A stretch of DNA of 64,000 nucleotides, from contig JAKQQP010000606.1 in the NCBI GenBank assembly GCA_029564115.1, forward strand, positions 29,303 to 93,302. Direction: 5' to 3'. The notes beneath the pieces were generated by a model. It saw only the letters and a program-made list of their open reading frames with translations, was not told the origin of the DNA and made no database searches. Below, piece after piece: positions 43,213 to 52,713 of the stretch (its first letter is position 1; the number at the start of each line of letters is the position of its first letter). The translations under genes were made by a program, and so were the position numbers. Origin of the DNA: Candidatus Rifleibacteriota bacterium. Its GTDB lineage: Bacteria; Riflebacteria; Ozemobacteria; Ozemobacterales; Ozemobacteraceae.

Positions 43213-43893
43213 TCAAAGGCCGGCGGTATAAACAGTCGAAGCCGTCTCGACAGCGCCGGTTTCAGACTTCAGGTATCGTTCCATCAGATTCAACAATCGG
43301 TGAAGTTCGTCGACCTCAGTAACATTGGCCGAAGTATATACGAAAAATGCCAGGTTTTTAGTTTCAGCAAATACTTTGGTCGCCTGAGAATCTTTTACAG
43401 GGCTACCGACTGCTGCACGATCACCGCCCTGCCTGGCGATAACCAGAAGTTTCTTTAGCGATATTTCATGCCCCTCACGGTTAAAAACATATGATTCATC
43501 ATCGAAACCGATGCGCATGCACAAATCATAACCAGACTTGTCGGTATCGATAACACTGATCGGCAGATGAGAAATCAGTGAGACGTGATTGTTGATATCG
43601 ACCACGTTGTTGATGAAGTTAAATTCGCCACGGTTCTGAAGATCTTTAAAAAGAAACTCCGATGCGGGTCTGCTGCGCCCGGAAGGATGAAAGCCAAAAG
43701 TTTTCAGCAGACTTCTGATGCCCTTCTGCATATGATCCGGATAAATGAAGTCAGAAGACAGAAACTTGCGTATATCAGCATTAACTTGGGCTTTGTAACT
43801 GTCTGACGAAGTTTTAACACTAACATTGCGTGCTTCGAGCACACCCACAAGCAGTGAACTCGGTGGCAGAGAAAATACCAGACCCGTTTTCAT
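43213..43893 (-). CDS. free-standing B3/4 domain protein (PheT editing-domain family)
   Basis: 226 residues. The core (SEFLFKDLQNRGEFNFINN, then VDINNHVSLISHLPISVIDT) matches the stand-alone B3/4 domain found in PheRS beta subunits, where it edits mischarged tyrosine. Free-standing copies are common but poorly understood. The gene starts at an ATG with AGGA upstream and is followed at 20 bases by the HEAT lipoprotein. It is expected to be cytosolic. Role in aminoacyl-tRNA quality control is inferred from the family. Confidence 0.8.
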   Translation of the reverse strand: MKTGLVFSLPPSSLLVGVLEARNVSVKTSSDSYKAQVNADIRKFLSSDFIYPDHMQKGIRSLLKTFGFHPSGRSRPASEFLFKDLQNRGEFNFINNVVDINNHVSLISHLPISVIDTDKSGYDLCMRIGFDDESYVFNREGHEISLKKLLVIARQGGDRAAVGSPVKDSQATKVFAETKNLAFFVYTSANVTEVDELHRLLNLMERYLKSETGAVETASTVYTAGL

Positions 43894-43961
43894 GGCAAAT
43901 ATCCTGAAATTTTATTTATCGAACCATGCGTAAAAAGTTGCACCTGTTACCGGACGCTCGC

Positions 43962-45341
43962 TCAGGCGGCGCATTTTTGACAGCCGGGCAGACGTTCGAG
44001 AATCTGGCGGCAGATAACGTTTATGTCGCGGGCGCCCATCACCAGAACAAGATCGCCAGCCGCTGCTTCAGCGCTGATACGAGAAACAATTTCATCACGG
44101 CTGCCGGTGTAATAAGCGTTTTTGAAGCGTTTTCTGACATTATTCACGATCTCTTCAGAGGTTACATCGCGGTTGACCGTACCACCGCCATAAAATATGT
44201 CGTCAAGAAAAAGAAATTCATTCTCTTCAAGATTACTGAAAACTTCGATCAGATCATCGCGGGTAAAACTTGTCGGCCCAAAACCATGCGGCTGATAAAC
44301 AATGAACCTTCTTGTTGAAGACTTGCGGGCAGCCTGAACGGCAGCTGCTATTTCAGCCGGGTTGTGAGCAAAATCATCGATAACCGTGACACCGGCGCAC
44401 GAACCCACTTTTTCGAAGCGGCGCTTCATACCGGGAAAAGCCTGCAGAGCGAGAGCTATTTCTTTCAGACCGATTCCACAGGTCGCGGCGGTGGCAATTG
44501 CAGCCAGAGCATTCAGAACATTGTGATCTCCGGGCATCTTGATGGTAAACTCGACGCCGCTGACCTTAAAACTTGCTGTATCGGTATCGATACGAACGTC
44601 TGTCGCCCGAAAATCGGCGTCTTCAACAAAACCATAAGTCGCAATGTTCTTGTTTACAAGTTTTTTGAGAGACATGGCGTTGGGATCTTCGGCGCACAGC
44701 AGCCTTAAACCGTCTTCTGCGGTGTTGTCGAAGAATTCTGCGAAAAGCAGCCTGAGCTCATCGAGTGTTTTGTGGTCACGGGAAATATTGGTCACAAGCG
44801 AGAGCCATGGCCTGTATTTGACAATAGAACCATCCGATTCATCAGCTTCGATGACGAAATGAGGGCCTTTACCCATGAAAGCGTTGGTATTCAGACCTGA
44901 TATAATGCCGCCAACCGCACAGGAAGGCTCCTGACCACAATATTTCAATATCCAGGCAATCAGCCCGGTAGTCGTGGTTTTACCAGCAGTGCCGCCGACA
45001 GCAATACCTTTTTTAGCGTTAAACATTGCAGCAAGCAAGTCTGAACGCATCATCTGCTCAATATTGAGCCTTTCGGCGGTCTGCACATCAGGAACTTGAT
45101 CTTCTACCGCCGTTGATTTAACGATTTTGAATTCCGAGGGCAGCAGCCCATTTTCCCGCATGAATATCTCGGGGCCATTGCCGTCCTGAGGGTAAATCCT
45201 GACGCCAAGCTCCTGAAGCCGGCGGCAATAGTCGCCGTCGAGGTTACGGTCAGAACCGGCAACTTTGTATCCTTCGCCATGAAGTATTTTGGCCAGGCCG
45301 CTCATTCCCATGCCGCCGATTCCGATGAAAAATGCGTTCAT
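43962..45341 (-). CDS. murC: MurC-like UDP-N-acetylmuramate ligase (variant motifs)
   Basis: 459 residues. The N-terminal nucleotide-binding fold is typical (FIGIGGMGMSGLAKIL, then GSD). The ATP loop reads GGTAGKTTTTG, with alanine where MurC and Mpl normally have histidine (GTHGKT). The central EADESDGSIVKYRPWLSLVT favours MurC over Mpl (EADEYD). Later motifs are FAHNPAEIAAAV (usually YAHHPTEI) and QPHGFGPT (usually QPHRYTR). The ATG at 45341 has GGAGG and gives the family start. It adds L-alanine to UDP-MurNAc if it is the true MurC. No other mur genes are near, so it may be an orphan ligase such as Mpl or a paralogue. Confidence 0.75.
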   Translation of the reverse strand: MNAFFIGIGGMGMSGLAKILHGEGYKVAGSDRNLDGDYCRRLQELGVRIYPQDGNGPEIFMRENGLLPSEFKIVKSTAVEDQVPDVQTAERLNIEQMMRSDLLAAMFNAKKGIAVGGTAGKTTTTGLIAWILKYCGQEPSCAVGGIISGLNTNAFMGKGPHFVIEADESDGSIVKYRPWLSLVTNISRDHKTLDELRLLFAEFFDNTAEDGLRLLCAEDPNAMSLKKLVNKNIATYGFVEDADFRATDVRIDTDTASFKVSGVEFTIKMPGDHNVLNALAAIATAATCGIGLKEIALALQAFPGMKRRFEKVGSCAGVTVIDDFAHNPAEIAAAVQAARKSSTRRFIVYQPHGFGPTSFTRDDLIEVFSNLEENEFLFLDDIFYGGGTVNRDVTSEEIVNNVRKRFKNAYYTGSRDEIVSRISAEAAAGDLVLVMGARDINVICRQILERLPGCQKCAA

Positions 45342-45485
45342 ACAGTGCCTCCAGAATTGCATTGACGGGCATTGTTTTCTGCCCCTGCAGATACTATCGT
45401 CACATGTGACCCCGATCTTTAATCAGCTGGCGACACGCCGGGCATCGACTGTCGATGCCTGCAAAACCGATTGGTTATAAATATT

Positions 45486-46106
45486 TCAGGGTTCTGTCGT
45501 GAAGCTGAAGTTGCGTGACCAGCTCCTGGTCGAATCAAGATTATGGCGGCTGGCCACTATGCGAAAATGATAGCGGGTGGCGGGCAGCAGGTTGAAAAGC
45601 TGTATTCGGTGCCGGGTTTTCTGATCAGTGGTCGCATAACTTGCGTAACCATAGAGTTCATTGGTTCCGTATTCGACGTATCCATCCGATTCAATTCCAG
45701 TTTCCCACTCGATCACGGCTGAATCAGAGTAAATCAGAGGCACGGAGACCGACACCACCTGGGGCATTGGCACCATCTCGGCATCAACGACAGTCACGGT
45801 CATATTGTTATCGATCTCGACAGTTTTGCGAATCAGGGTAAGCTGCCCGTCTGCGCTCTGCAGCAGCAACTGGTAAACGCCTGGCGAAAGACGCGCCATG
45901 AATTTTCCATCTGCACCGACTGGGATAAGAACTTTTTCGTCGCCGCGCATGGCAACGAGCTGAGAATCTTTTGCAATCTCGAGATTGCCGGTAAGAATAC
46001 CAAGATTGTCACCATTTTCTCTGCCGTTGAAGCAGCCAGGCAAAAAGGCAACGGCAAATATAGCAGCGATAACCCAGAAATTTATCTGCGATTGTTTTTT
46101 AAGCAT
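45486..46106 (-). CDS. lipoprotein with fibronectin-III-like domain
   Basis: 206 residues. The signal peptide ends in the lipobox LPGC. Residues 35-105 look like a carboxypeptidase-regulatory-type beta-sandwich (SPGVYQLLLQ), and residues 115-206 like a fibronectin III domain (SAVIEWETGIESDGYVEYG, then LLPATRYHFRI). It is the last gene of the LysM-M23 operon and overlaps the previous gene by one base (TGATG). Probably a surface or periplasmic partner of that operon's proteins. Confidence 0.75.
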   Translation of the reverse strand: MLKKQSQINFWVIAAIFAVAFLPGCFNGRENGDNLGILTGNLEIAKDSQLVAMRGDEKVLIPVGADGKFMARLSPGVYQLLLQSADGQLTLIRKTVEIDNNMTVTVVDAEMVPMPQVVSVSVPLIYSDSAVIEWETGIESDGYVEYGTNELYGYASYATTDQKTRHRIQLFNLLPATRYHFRIVASRHNLDSTRSWSRNFSFTTEP

Positions 46107-47752
46107 CAGAATTGTTCCCCTGCCGGTCGCAAAGTCACGGTGGTTGCAGTCATTTCACCATAGCCGTTCTTGTAAAACCTGACGTCGTATTTTCCCGGTG
46201 GCATGTTGTAGATAACATACTCGCCCATAGAATCGGTTTCGGCACGATAATTCGTTCCTCTTACGGTGACACTGACACCTTCGAGAGGCCTGCGCGTGCG
46301 TTCATCGATAACCCGGCCGCGCAAAACGCCCTGGCGAAGATCTACCGCAACTCTGAGTCGATTGAAAAACATACCGGACACCTTTGAATAAAGGCGCAGC
46401 CTGCCGTCTTCAATTTTGAGGGTATAAACATCGCTACCACGATCTTCGTAGCGAAATCCCCAATCTGACGTCAAGGCCGAAAGCCGGTAATTCAAACTCA
46501 CAAGGATCGCGCCATTCTGTCTTTCGAAACGGAACGGATGCAGACTAAGCCTGACATCGCGGTAGCGGCGCAGGGTATCGTCGGCCATATTTGTAAAGTC
46601 GAACCAGGTATTACCCTGCCAGTCGCGAAAATCTTTTGAAACTGCCTCTCGCAGCCACACCTGGTCTTTTCTGGCAAAGGCATCGGTCATTGCCCGGCAG
46701 AAACTGCGGGCGGCATCTTCGACCGCCCGGCGGCCATAAAAAGTGAACCCGGCACTGAAAACATGCTGCCGGCGCTCGACCGAATCGATGTGATGCACCA
46801 CAGCCCGAAATTCAGGAAAAGCCGGAACCGCGAAGTTAACCTCAAAATAACCATCGCGACCCTCCCTTACCGCATAAACCAGGTCTTTACCAAGATGCAG
46901 TTCAAAACGATGTGAAGGAGCCGGATAAGGGGTTATTTTCATCTGTAGAAGAATAGAAGAAGGCAATCTGCCACCAAAGCCAGAAAGCAGATACATGCCG
47001 TTTTCCTGTGGCAGAGCACTGACAAAATCTCCATTAACCTTTACCGAGTCGATCTTGAAAGGAATTTCGATCGACCGGGCGAGGTAGCGATCATTAAAAC
47101 GCTTCAACCACCCGGCAAAACGGCGAAAAGATTCGTATTCGCTGTCTGGATCGAATGCGGCAACCGGCTTTTCACGGCCTTCAGAATTCACTTCCAGAAA
47201 ACAGGCCTCGGGCAGCAGAACCGGTTCGGCGCTGCCATGAAGCCTGAAACCGTTCTGTCCCTTGAGCGAACGCACAAGTTCGCCAGTTTCGCCTGTTACC
47301 ACACTGGCATCTCCGTGGTTTACCATTAGACTGCCGTGCCGGCATTCAACTTCAACCTGACCGCCATCTCTCGCACTGACCATAACCTCGGCACGATGCA
47401 GCTGCAACACTGGCACTGAAGTGGGACGCTGCTGCACACGCAACCCCGAACCTGGTTTTATCATGATCAGATTGCTGTCTCCCCAGGCGAGGACAAGATA
47501 GCCGTGGGCAGCCGTTCTGACGCTGCTGGCATCGATGAGAGTCTGGCCGGCGACAATTCTCTGCCAGTTACGGCTGCCGGGTAAACAGAAGTAGGTAGGA
47601 CCGTCAGACATAATAACAACCAGCTGGGCTGCAGCCTTGCCGTTCAATGGCTCCGAAACTGACGTAACTGATCTGGCTGCGGCAAACAGCGGGTTGCAGC
47701 CAACAAAGACCGCCCACAGCACAATCAGAACAGTGAAAATGTTTTTTTGCAT
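46106..47752 (-). CDS. exported FecR-like protein with C-terminal carboxypeptidase-regulatory domain
   Basis: 548 residues with a signal peptide ending near PLFAAA. The region about 45-180 resembles a FecR domain (SSVRTAAHGYLVLAWGDSN, then IKPGSGLRVQ, then HGSLMVNHGDASVVTGETGE). The stretch 335-455 (FCRAMTDAFARKDQVWLREA) resembles an NTF2/SnoaL-like fold. The last 75 residues (GVLRGRVIDERTRRPLEGVS, then GEYVIYNMPPGKYDVRF) form a carboxypeptidase-regulatory beta-sandwich. Start and stop both overlap the neighbouring genes by one base (TGATG). It is probably periplasmic and binds cell-wall or barrel partners, but function is unknown. Confidence 0.65.
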   Translation of the reverse strand: MQKNIFTVLIVLWAVFVGCNPLFAAARSVTSVSEPLNGKAAAQLVVIMSDGPTYFCLPGSRNWQRIVAGQTLIDASSVRTAAHGYLVLAWGDSNLIMIKPGSGLRVQQRPTSVPVLQLHRAEVMVSARDGGQVEVECRHGSLMVNHGDASVVTGETGELVRSLKGQNGFRLHGSAEPVLLPEACFLEVNSEGREKPVAAFDPDSEYESFRRFAGWLKRFNDRYLARSIEIPFKIDSVKVNGDFVSALPQENGMYLLSGFGGRLPSSILLQMKITPYPAPSHRFELHLGKDLVYAVREGRDGYFEVNFAVPAFPEFRAVVHHIDSVERRQHVFSAGFTFYGRRAVEDAARSFCRAMTDAFARKDQVWLREAVSKDFRDWQGNTWFDFTNMADDTLRRYRDVRLSLHPFRFERQNGAILVSLNYRLSALTSDWGFRYEDRGSDVYTLKIEDGRLRLYSKVSGMFFNRLRVAVDLRQGVLRGRVIDERTRRPLEGVSVTVRGTNYRAETDSMGEYVIYNMPPGKYDVRFYKNGYGEMTATTVTLRPAGEQF

Positions 47753-49656
47753 CAGAAAGCCTTCAGATAGCGCATTTTTGCGGTATAATCATCGAATTCG
47801 CCGGCATTGGCAGAAAACTCGCTGCGATTGCCCTCGAGATCGATTATCAAACGGGCAGTCGCCCCGTATTCTCTTGTCAGAGACAGGTTCAAACGATCAT
47901 GCCTGGAACTGACCGTCAGAGGATCAAGGGTTTCACGCTGATAATCGATGCTGAAAAGCATATTTTCGTGAAACCTGGAACTGCCACCGAAACCGGTCCA
48001 GCTGGTCTGATCCATGCCGCCCGCTCTTTTGTAGCTGAGCTTTTCGATTCCGTAGGAGCTGTATACACGATTGAGTTTGTCGTATTCCCAGGTGAGACAC
48101 AGATCGAAACGCTGAATATCACGATCATTGAGAATATCGACATCATCTTTGTCGATGGTCTGGCTCAGCCCGGCGTAATAGACCATCTGACCGGCCCGGT
48201 GATTGAATTCAAGCCAGAGAAGATCTTTATAGCGATTCATGAAGCCGGAGTTTTCAGAATATTCGTGCAACGGGTAATAAAAAAAATCGAAACGCATATG
48301 ACGGTAATATTCGCTGGGTTTGACGGTAACCTGCAGCTCTGTCTGCTCTCTGACAATGGTAGAACGCTGATAATTCGCCAGGTTGTCACGAGCAACTCTT
48401 TGCCCAATCCTGGTTTTGATATACCGATTCAGATCATAATAAAATCTGGCAAAATAAGCTCTTTCGTCGCGTGGCGACCGCCCAAGCGGGCTGATAAAAG
48501 CAGTATCAGCCTGTTCTACCCCCGCCTCCAGCCGGTAATTCTCACGTTCATAGCCCGTTCTGAATCTATAAGCATCACCCTTCTGTTCGCCGACTTCGTC
48601 GCGCTTGTCATAATCGGTGTCACTCTGGGCGATTTCGGCATCGAGAAAAATATTTTCGGTAGGTTTCATACGAATGTCGAACGACAGAACACGATTGGCA
48701 AGTGTCGGCGACTCCAGGCTGGAAGCCGCGTTATCACGTTCGTCTTCGGTGCCGGTCATGTTAAAGCCGAACCGCAAAGAATCATCACGAGAATGTTCGA
48801 TTCTAAAACCGCCAACATAACGGGGGTTTTTGAGGTCATCTTTTTCAAGGGCATAATAACCGGCAAAACCGCTGATTTTTGTGTAATCGAATTCCTGAAC
48901 ACCATAGGCGCCAAGCATGCTCTGCGTCATGGTAAACTCAGAAATTTCCGGAAACGCGTGACCAAGAACCAGCCTCGAGCGTGCAGTGCGGGAGTCGACA
49001 GTGATCTGATTCAGCGTGAATCCGTCACGGTAGGGTCTTTTGTCATTAGTATAGGTGGTATCGAAGTTTAAAGAGAGTGAATCACCGTTTCGACGGGTCG
49101 AGAAAAGTTCGTAGCGATAATTTGTTTCATAAAACTGCCCCTGATCGCGTGAAGAAAGGTGTTTGTCGCCTTTGGTCCAGGTCGAGTAAAAAGCCGTATC
49201 AGTATAAAGATTCGAGCTGAAAAGGCGCTGCTCTTCCCATTCGTTGAGGTCGTTATGCATGGGCTGTCGCCGGTCGACAACCGGTATGCTCATTGCCGGC
49301 GAAGGTGGTCGCTGCTCTGAGGCAGGAACAAAATATTCACGGTGCGGATTGCCCATAACGGCAAATCTCGGATCCTGGGCAGTCATGACTTCATACCCTT
49401 CGACAGCGGGCGCACTTTGTTGAACGATAAGTGGGGCGCCCTGCCCTGGCGGCTGTACCCGGTTCAGTTCAGGAATTGCCAGCGGGTTGAAAAAACTGCG
49501 ATCGTAACTGACGGCAGGAAAAAGCACCGAACGCTCTTCGCTTTCATCGACGGCGCGTCCGGTGTTCTGGTTCTGGTTTCTGGCGGTAAATCCACTGCCG
49601 AAAACGGCCAGAAAAACCGCCAGAACAAGCAGTGCTTTTCTGGCGGTTTTATTCAT
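47752..49656 (-). CDS. outer-membrane beta-barrel-like protein
   Basis: 634 residues with a signal peptide (LLVLAVFLAVFGSGFTA). From about residue 165 to the end the sequence alternates polar and aromatic residues in many amphipathic strands (RYELFSTRRNGDSLSLNFDT, RLVLGHAFPEI, YRLEAGVEQAD, RVYSSYGIEKLSY). It ends in AKMRYLKAF, a C-terminal aromatic as in outer-membrane proteins. The N-terminal 150 residues are an extended, proline-rich periplasmic segment. No known barrel family was recognised. The gene follows the LysM-M23 gene by 36 bases and overlaps the FecR-like gene. Confidence 0.6.
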   Translation of the reverse strand: MNKTARKALLVLAVFLAVFGSGFTARNQNQNTGRAVDESEERSVLFPAVSYDRSFFNPLAIPELNRVQPPGQGAPLIVQQSAPAVEGYEVMTAQDPRFAVMGNPHREYFVPASEQRPPSPAMSIPVVDRRQPMHNDLNEWEEQRLFSSNLYTDTAFYSTWTKGDKHLSSRDQGQFYETNYRYELFSTRRNGDSLSLNFDTTYTNDKRPYRDGFTLNQITVDSRTARSRLVLGHAFPEISEFTMTQSMLGAYGVQEFDYTKISGFAGYYALEKDDLKNPRYVGGFRIEHSRDDSLRFGFNMTGTEDERDNAASSLESPTLANRVLSFDIRMKPTENIFLDAEIAQSDTDYDKRDEVGEQKGDAYRFRTGYERENYRLEAGVEQADTAFISPLGRSPRDERAYFARFYYDLNRYIKTRIGQRVARDNLANYQRSTIVREQTELQVTVKPSEYYRHMRFDFFYYPLHEYSENSGFMNRYKDLLWLEFNHRAGQMVYYAGLSQTIDKDDVDILNDRDIQRFDLCLTWEYDKLNRVYSSYGIEKLSYKRAGGMDQTSWTGFGGSSRFHENMLFSIDYQRETLDPLTVSSRHDRLNLSLTREYGATARLIIDLEGNRSEFSANAGEFDDYTAKMRYLKAF

Positions 49657-49692
49657 GTCGGTAGAGCTTTCATCGAGAACAACCCTTCGGGC

Positions 49693-51498
49693 TTATTTGA
49701 GGAAAGTGAGAGGATTCTGTGTTTTACCGTTTCTGCGCAGTTCAAAGTGCAGGTGATTGCCTGTGGCTACGCCAGTAGCGCCAACTCTGGCAACGATCTG
49801 ACCAGCTTTAACACTCTGGCCTTTTTTCACCAGTATCGAGCTGCAGTGTGCGTAGCGGGTTGAATAACCATTAGCATGGCTGAGAATAACCAGATTGCCG
49901 TATCCTGAGCGGCGGCCGGCGTAGATGACCTTGCCGGAGGCGGCAGAGACGATCGGGGCACCTTTGGGAGCGGCGATATCGATGCCGGCATGAAACAGGC
50001 GCTTACGATAGACCGGGTGCTTTCTCCAGCCATATTTGTCTGAGAGACGGCCTCTGACCGGCATTTTCCAGCTTGCTCTGGTCACTTCTGAGCGACTCTG
50101 AACCACTTTATAATCTTTTGAATCAACGCTGCCAGCCGGAACTTTAAGTGTCTGACCGGCCATGACAAGGGTGTTTGTCATGTTGTTAGCGGCAACAATT
50201 GCGCCAACAGTTGTTTTATAGCGACGGGCGATCAGAGACAATGATTCACCACTTTTCACAGCATGTTCAACAGTCTGAGCAGCGGCTTTATTTTCTTTGC
50301 CGTCTTTGTCGGCGCTGGTTTCTTCAACTTTGACAACACGATAAAGTTTCTTGTCGGGGTTGATTTTAAGTTCCTGACCCACTTTTACCAGGGTGCCATT
50401 CAGGTTGTTATCGACCTGAAGCTGTGCAACGGTGGTATTGAACCGGTTGGCGATCTTGAGAAGGCTGTCGCCTCTGGCCACGGTATAGCTGACTTCATTA
50501 TTGGCAGTATCAGCAGCTTTCTTTTCTTCTTTTGCTTTCTCTGTCGGCATTACGGGCTTAACAGCGGCAACAGTCGGTGCAACGCTGGCTTTCACAGGCT
50601 CAGCCTGAGCCTTTTCCGGCGCTTTCACTGCCGGAACTTTTGCCTGCATTGCCACAAGCGGTGGCGGCGTGATCAAAGCCTTTTCAACAAATTCGATTTT
50701 TGGTCTGGCAGCCGGAGCGATGGCCATCTGAACTTTTTCGACCTTGACCATTTCGAGGCGGGGTTCGGCAACCAGGCTTTTATCGGTTTCACGAACCAGT
50801 TCAAGCTTTTTCCCTGCTACTATAGCTGAATCAGCTGGCTTTACCATTGCCAATTCGTTTTTGTTCATGGCAACCGGAATTTTGATACGCTGTTCAGCCA
50901 CGAGCATGTGAGATTTAAGATTGTTGGCTTCAATCAGCTCCTGAAGGGATATTCTGAAGCGGCTGGCGATTCTGGTCAGTGAGTCGCCTTTTTTAACGGT
51001 GTAATAGAGATCGCTGTTTGGCATCGGGACTTTGATCGTCTGACCAGCCATAATGTTATGCTTATCATCGATTTTATTGAACTTTTTTATCGTTTCAGTT
51101 TCTGAGCCAAAAAGAACGGCAATATTCGAGAGAGAATCGCCTGGCTGAACTGAATATTCAACAAATTTTTTATAATCGGCGCTTTCATTTGCAGCCGCAA
51201 CAAAGTCTGCAGAAAGGGTTTTTACGGCAACAGACTGGGAAACTGCAGTTTTAACTTCGGTTCTGGCTGGTGTGGAAGCCTTTTTATTGCTGACTTTTAC
51301 GGGCAGAACGGCACGGCCCGCATCGGCCATACGAAAGCTCTGAATGAAAGGGTTGTTCTGAAACGGGCTTTCGATGGTAAAAGCAGTTTCGCTTTCGCGG
51401 TTGATGAATTTGTCAATTGCGATGGCTGAAGTTTCCAGGGCCACAATTGCCAGAAGAATCAATACTGAATAATGTCTTGCTCTAAGATTATTCCACAC
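49693..51498 (-). CDS. M23 metallopeptidase with four LysM domains
   Basis: 601 residues. A membrane anchor or signal (VLILLAIVALETSAIA) is followed by four LysM repeats (YSVQPGDSLSNIA about 115, YTVKKGDSLTRIA about 170, YTVARGDSLLKIA about 335, HAVKSGESLSLIA about 410) with an Ala/Lys/Pro-rich linker between the second and third. The C-terminal M23 domain has zinc-binding FHAGIDIAAPKG and HLHFELRRNG, both intact, so it should be an active peptidoglycan endopeptidase (not a pseudoenzyme like EnvC). The start is GTG with GGAG six bases upstream. It heads a four-gene envelope operon. Confidence 0.93.
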   Translation of the reverse strand: MWNNLRARHYSVLILLAIVALETSAIAIDKFINRESETAFTIESPFQNNPFIQSFRMADAGRAVLPVKVSNKKASTPARTEVKTAVSQSVAVKTLSADFVAAANESADYKKFVEYSVQPGDSLSNIAVLFGSETETIKKFNKIDDKHNIMAGQTIKVPMPNSDLYYTVKKGDSLTRIASRFRISLQELIEANNLKSHMLVAEQRIKIPVAMNKNELAMVKPADSAIVAGKKLELVRETDKSLVAEPRLEMVKVEKVQMAIAPAARPKIEFVEKALITPPPLVAMQAKVPAVKAPEKAQAEPVKASVAPTVAAVKPVMPTEKAKEEKKAADTANNEVSYTVARGDSLLKIANRFNTTVAQLQVDNNLNGTLVKVGQELKINPDKKLYRVVKVEETSADKDGKENKAAAQTVEHAVKSGESLSLIARRYKTTVGAIVAANNMTNTLVMAGQTLKVPAGSVDSKDYKVVQSRSEVTRASWKMPVRGRLSDKYGWRKHPVYRKRLFHAGIDIAAPKGAPIVSAASGKVIYAGRRSGYGNLVILSHANGYSTRYAHCSSILVKKGQSVKAGQIVARVGATGVATGNHLHFELRRNGKTQNPLTFLK

Positions 51499-51718
51499 GT
51501 CGCGCTCCTTGCAGTTTCCTTCTAGTCAGGAACTTGTCTTTTTAATCTTGAAACCCTTCCATGAGTTCCGTTTTAAGATGCCGTAGTAAGTTAATCGACA
51601 CTTTTTCAGGCGTTTATTAGCGCTTTGCAAAAAAAACAAAAAAAATATTCGATACATGGACTCAGAGCCGTGTTTATGTTATGGTTCCTATACCAAATTG
51701 AACCTGGAGAAGGAATTT

Positions 51719-52171
51719 GTGAGCAAAAGACCACCCGAACTCACCTGGCAGGACAAAGCCATTCTGGTTGCTATTCCCATAGTCGTTTTCACCATATTTA
51801 TTCTCGCCAACTATTTCAGTCAGGACCTGACCGTTGCCGATGCCTTCGATCAGCAGTTGCCTGAAGCAGAAGTTCGTGACGGCGGCAATATTGTGCAACT
51901 CTACCCGCAGACTGCTACAGACACGATCAGCTGCCGTCTGAAAAGCCGTGATAATCGCGTAGAATTCGACTTCAATTACCAGGTCACCGGATCAGAGACG
52001 ATAAAATTTCAGGTCGGGCGTCTGGTTCAATTCTTTGGCCGCTATAAGTTCGACCCGCGGGGCGGCTCAGTGACCACACCTTATAAAGGCAAGAGCGGGC
52101 GTATGAATGGCTGGGCCATTTACGAAAATTTTCGCTATGCCCCCAAAGAAGAGGCCGAAAACGGCCTTTAA
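51719..52171 (+). CDS. small single-pass membrane protein of unknown function
   Basis: 150 residues. A transmembrane helix (AILVAIPIVVFTIFILANYF) near the N-terminus is followed by a soluble domain of about 100 residues (VQLYPQTATDTISCRLKSRD, GRLVQFFGRYKFDPRGGS). The start is GTG at 51719 with GGAGAAGG upstream; the open frame extends to 51656 but has no ribosome site there. The later part contains a possible beta-rich nucleic-acid-binding-like fold, not recognised. It lies between the LysM-M23 gene and rlpA on the opposite strand. Function unknown. Confidence 0.6.
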   Translation: MSKRPPELTWQDKAILVAIPIVVFTIFILANYFSQDLTVADAFDQQLPEAEVRDGGNIVQLYPQTATDTISCRLKSRDNRVEFDFNYQVTGSETIKFQVGRLVQFFGRYKFDPRGGSVTTPYKGKSGRMNGWAIYENFRYAPKEEAENGL

Positions 52172-52196
52172 GCTGCTGCGTTGCCAGCTCATCGAC

Positions 52197-52601
52197 TCAT
52201 GGGCCGGCAACGATTGTTAGCGCCACTTCAGCAAGACCGGCTATCTTCATGCCGATTTCGTCGGCAGCCCTTTCAGACAGATCTATTATTCTGCCTTCAA
52301 CGAATGGTCCGCGGTCATTGATACGGACAGTCACCCTGCGACCGTTGCCAAGATTGGTCACTTCAACCCAGGTGCCGAATGCAAGTTCTCGATGTGCGGC
52401 CGTCAGAGCATTTTTGTCGAATTTTTCGCCGGAAGCAGTATCTCTGCCATGGTATTCGGCCCCATACCATGAAGCGGTGCCCGTCTGATAATAGCCAGAC
52501 AGGGGTTGATCGGAAGTTTCGCCATTGCCACCGAGCTGGCAACCGGCTGACATGATTGACACCAGCAGCAAAGCCGCAAATACAATTATTTTTCTATTCA
52601 T
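52197..52601 (-). CDS. rlpA: RlpA-like lipoprotein (double-psi beta-barrel)
   Basis: 134 residues. The lipobox is MSAGC. The mature part is the DPBB domain (GTASWYGAEYHGRDTASGEK, LAFGTWVEVTNLGNGR, VRINDRGPF with the conserved arginine and aspartate, IDLSERAADEIG). There is no C-terminal SPOR domain, so this is the short form. RlpA proteins act at the septum and some cleave glycan strands lacking stem peptides. It converges on the small membrane protein gene. Confidence 0.93.
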   Translation of the reverse strand: MNRKIIVFAALLLVSIMSAGCQLGGNGETSDQPLSGYYQTGTASWYGAEYHGRDTASGEKFDKNALTAAHRELAFGTWVEVTNLGNGRRVTVRINDRGPFVEGRIIDLSERAADEIGMKIAGLAEVALTIVAGP

Positions 52602-52713
52602 AACCCGATGACTGTCGACAGATTTCGGATAATTTTGAATGATAAATAGCTGTTGCCCAATGCGGGGTATATGATATCTTCTTTTGGATCACCGCTCGGG
52701 AGGAACACACGAA

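Noticed and set aside
47899..49071. 390-residue plus-strand frame opposite the beta-barrel gene
   Set aside because: Antisense to a coupled operon gene with signal peptide and TGATG overlap; likely a codon-use artefact.
52179..52214. CGTTGCC...GGCAACG hairpin between the small membrane protein and rlpA genes
   Set aside because: The seven-base stem has a 20-base loop and no T run, so a terminator is not well supported.
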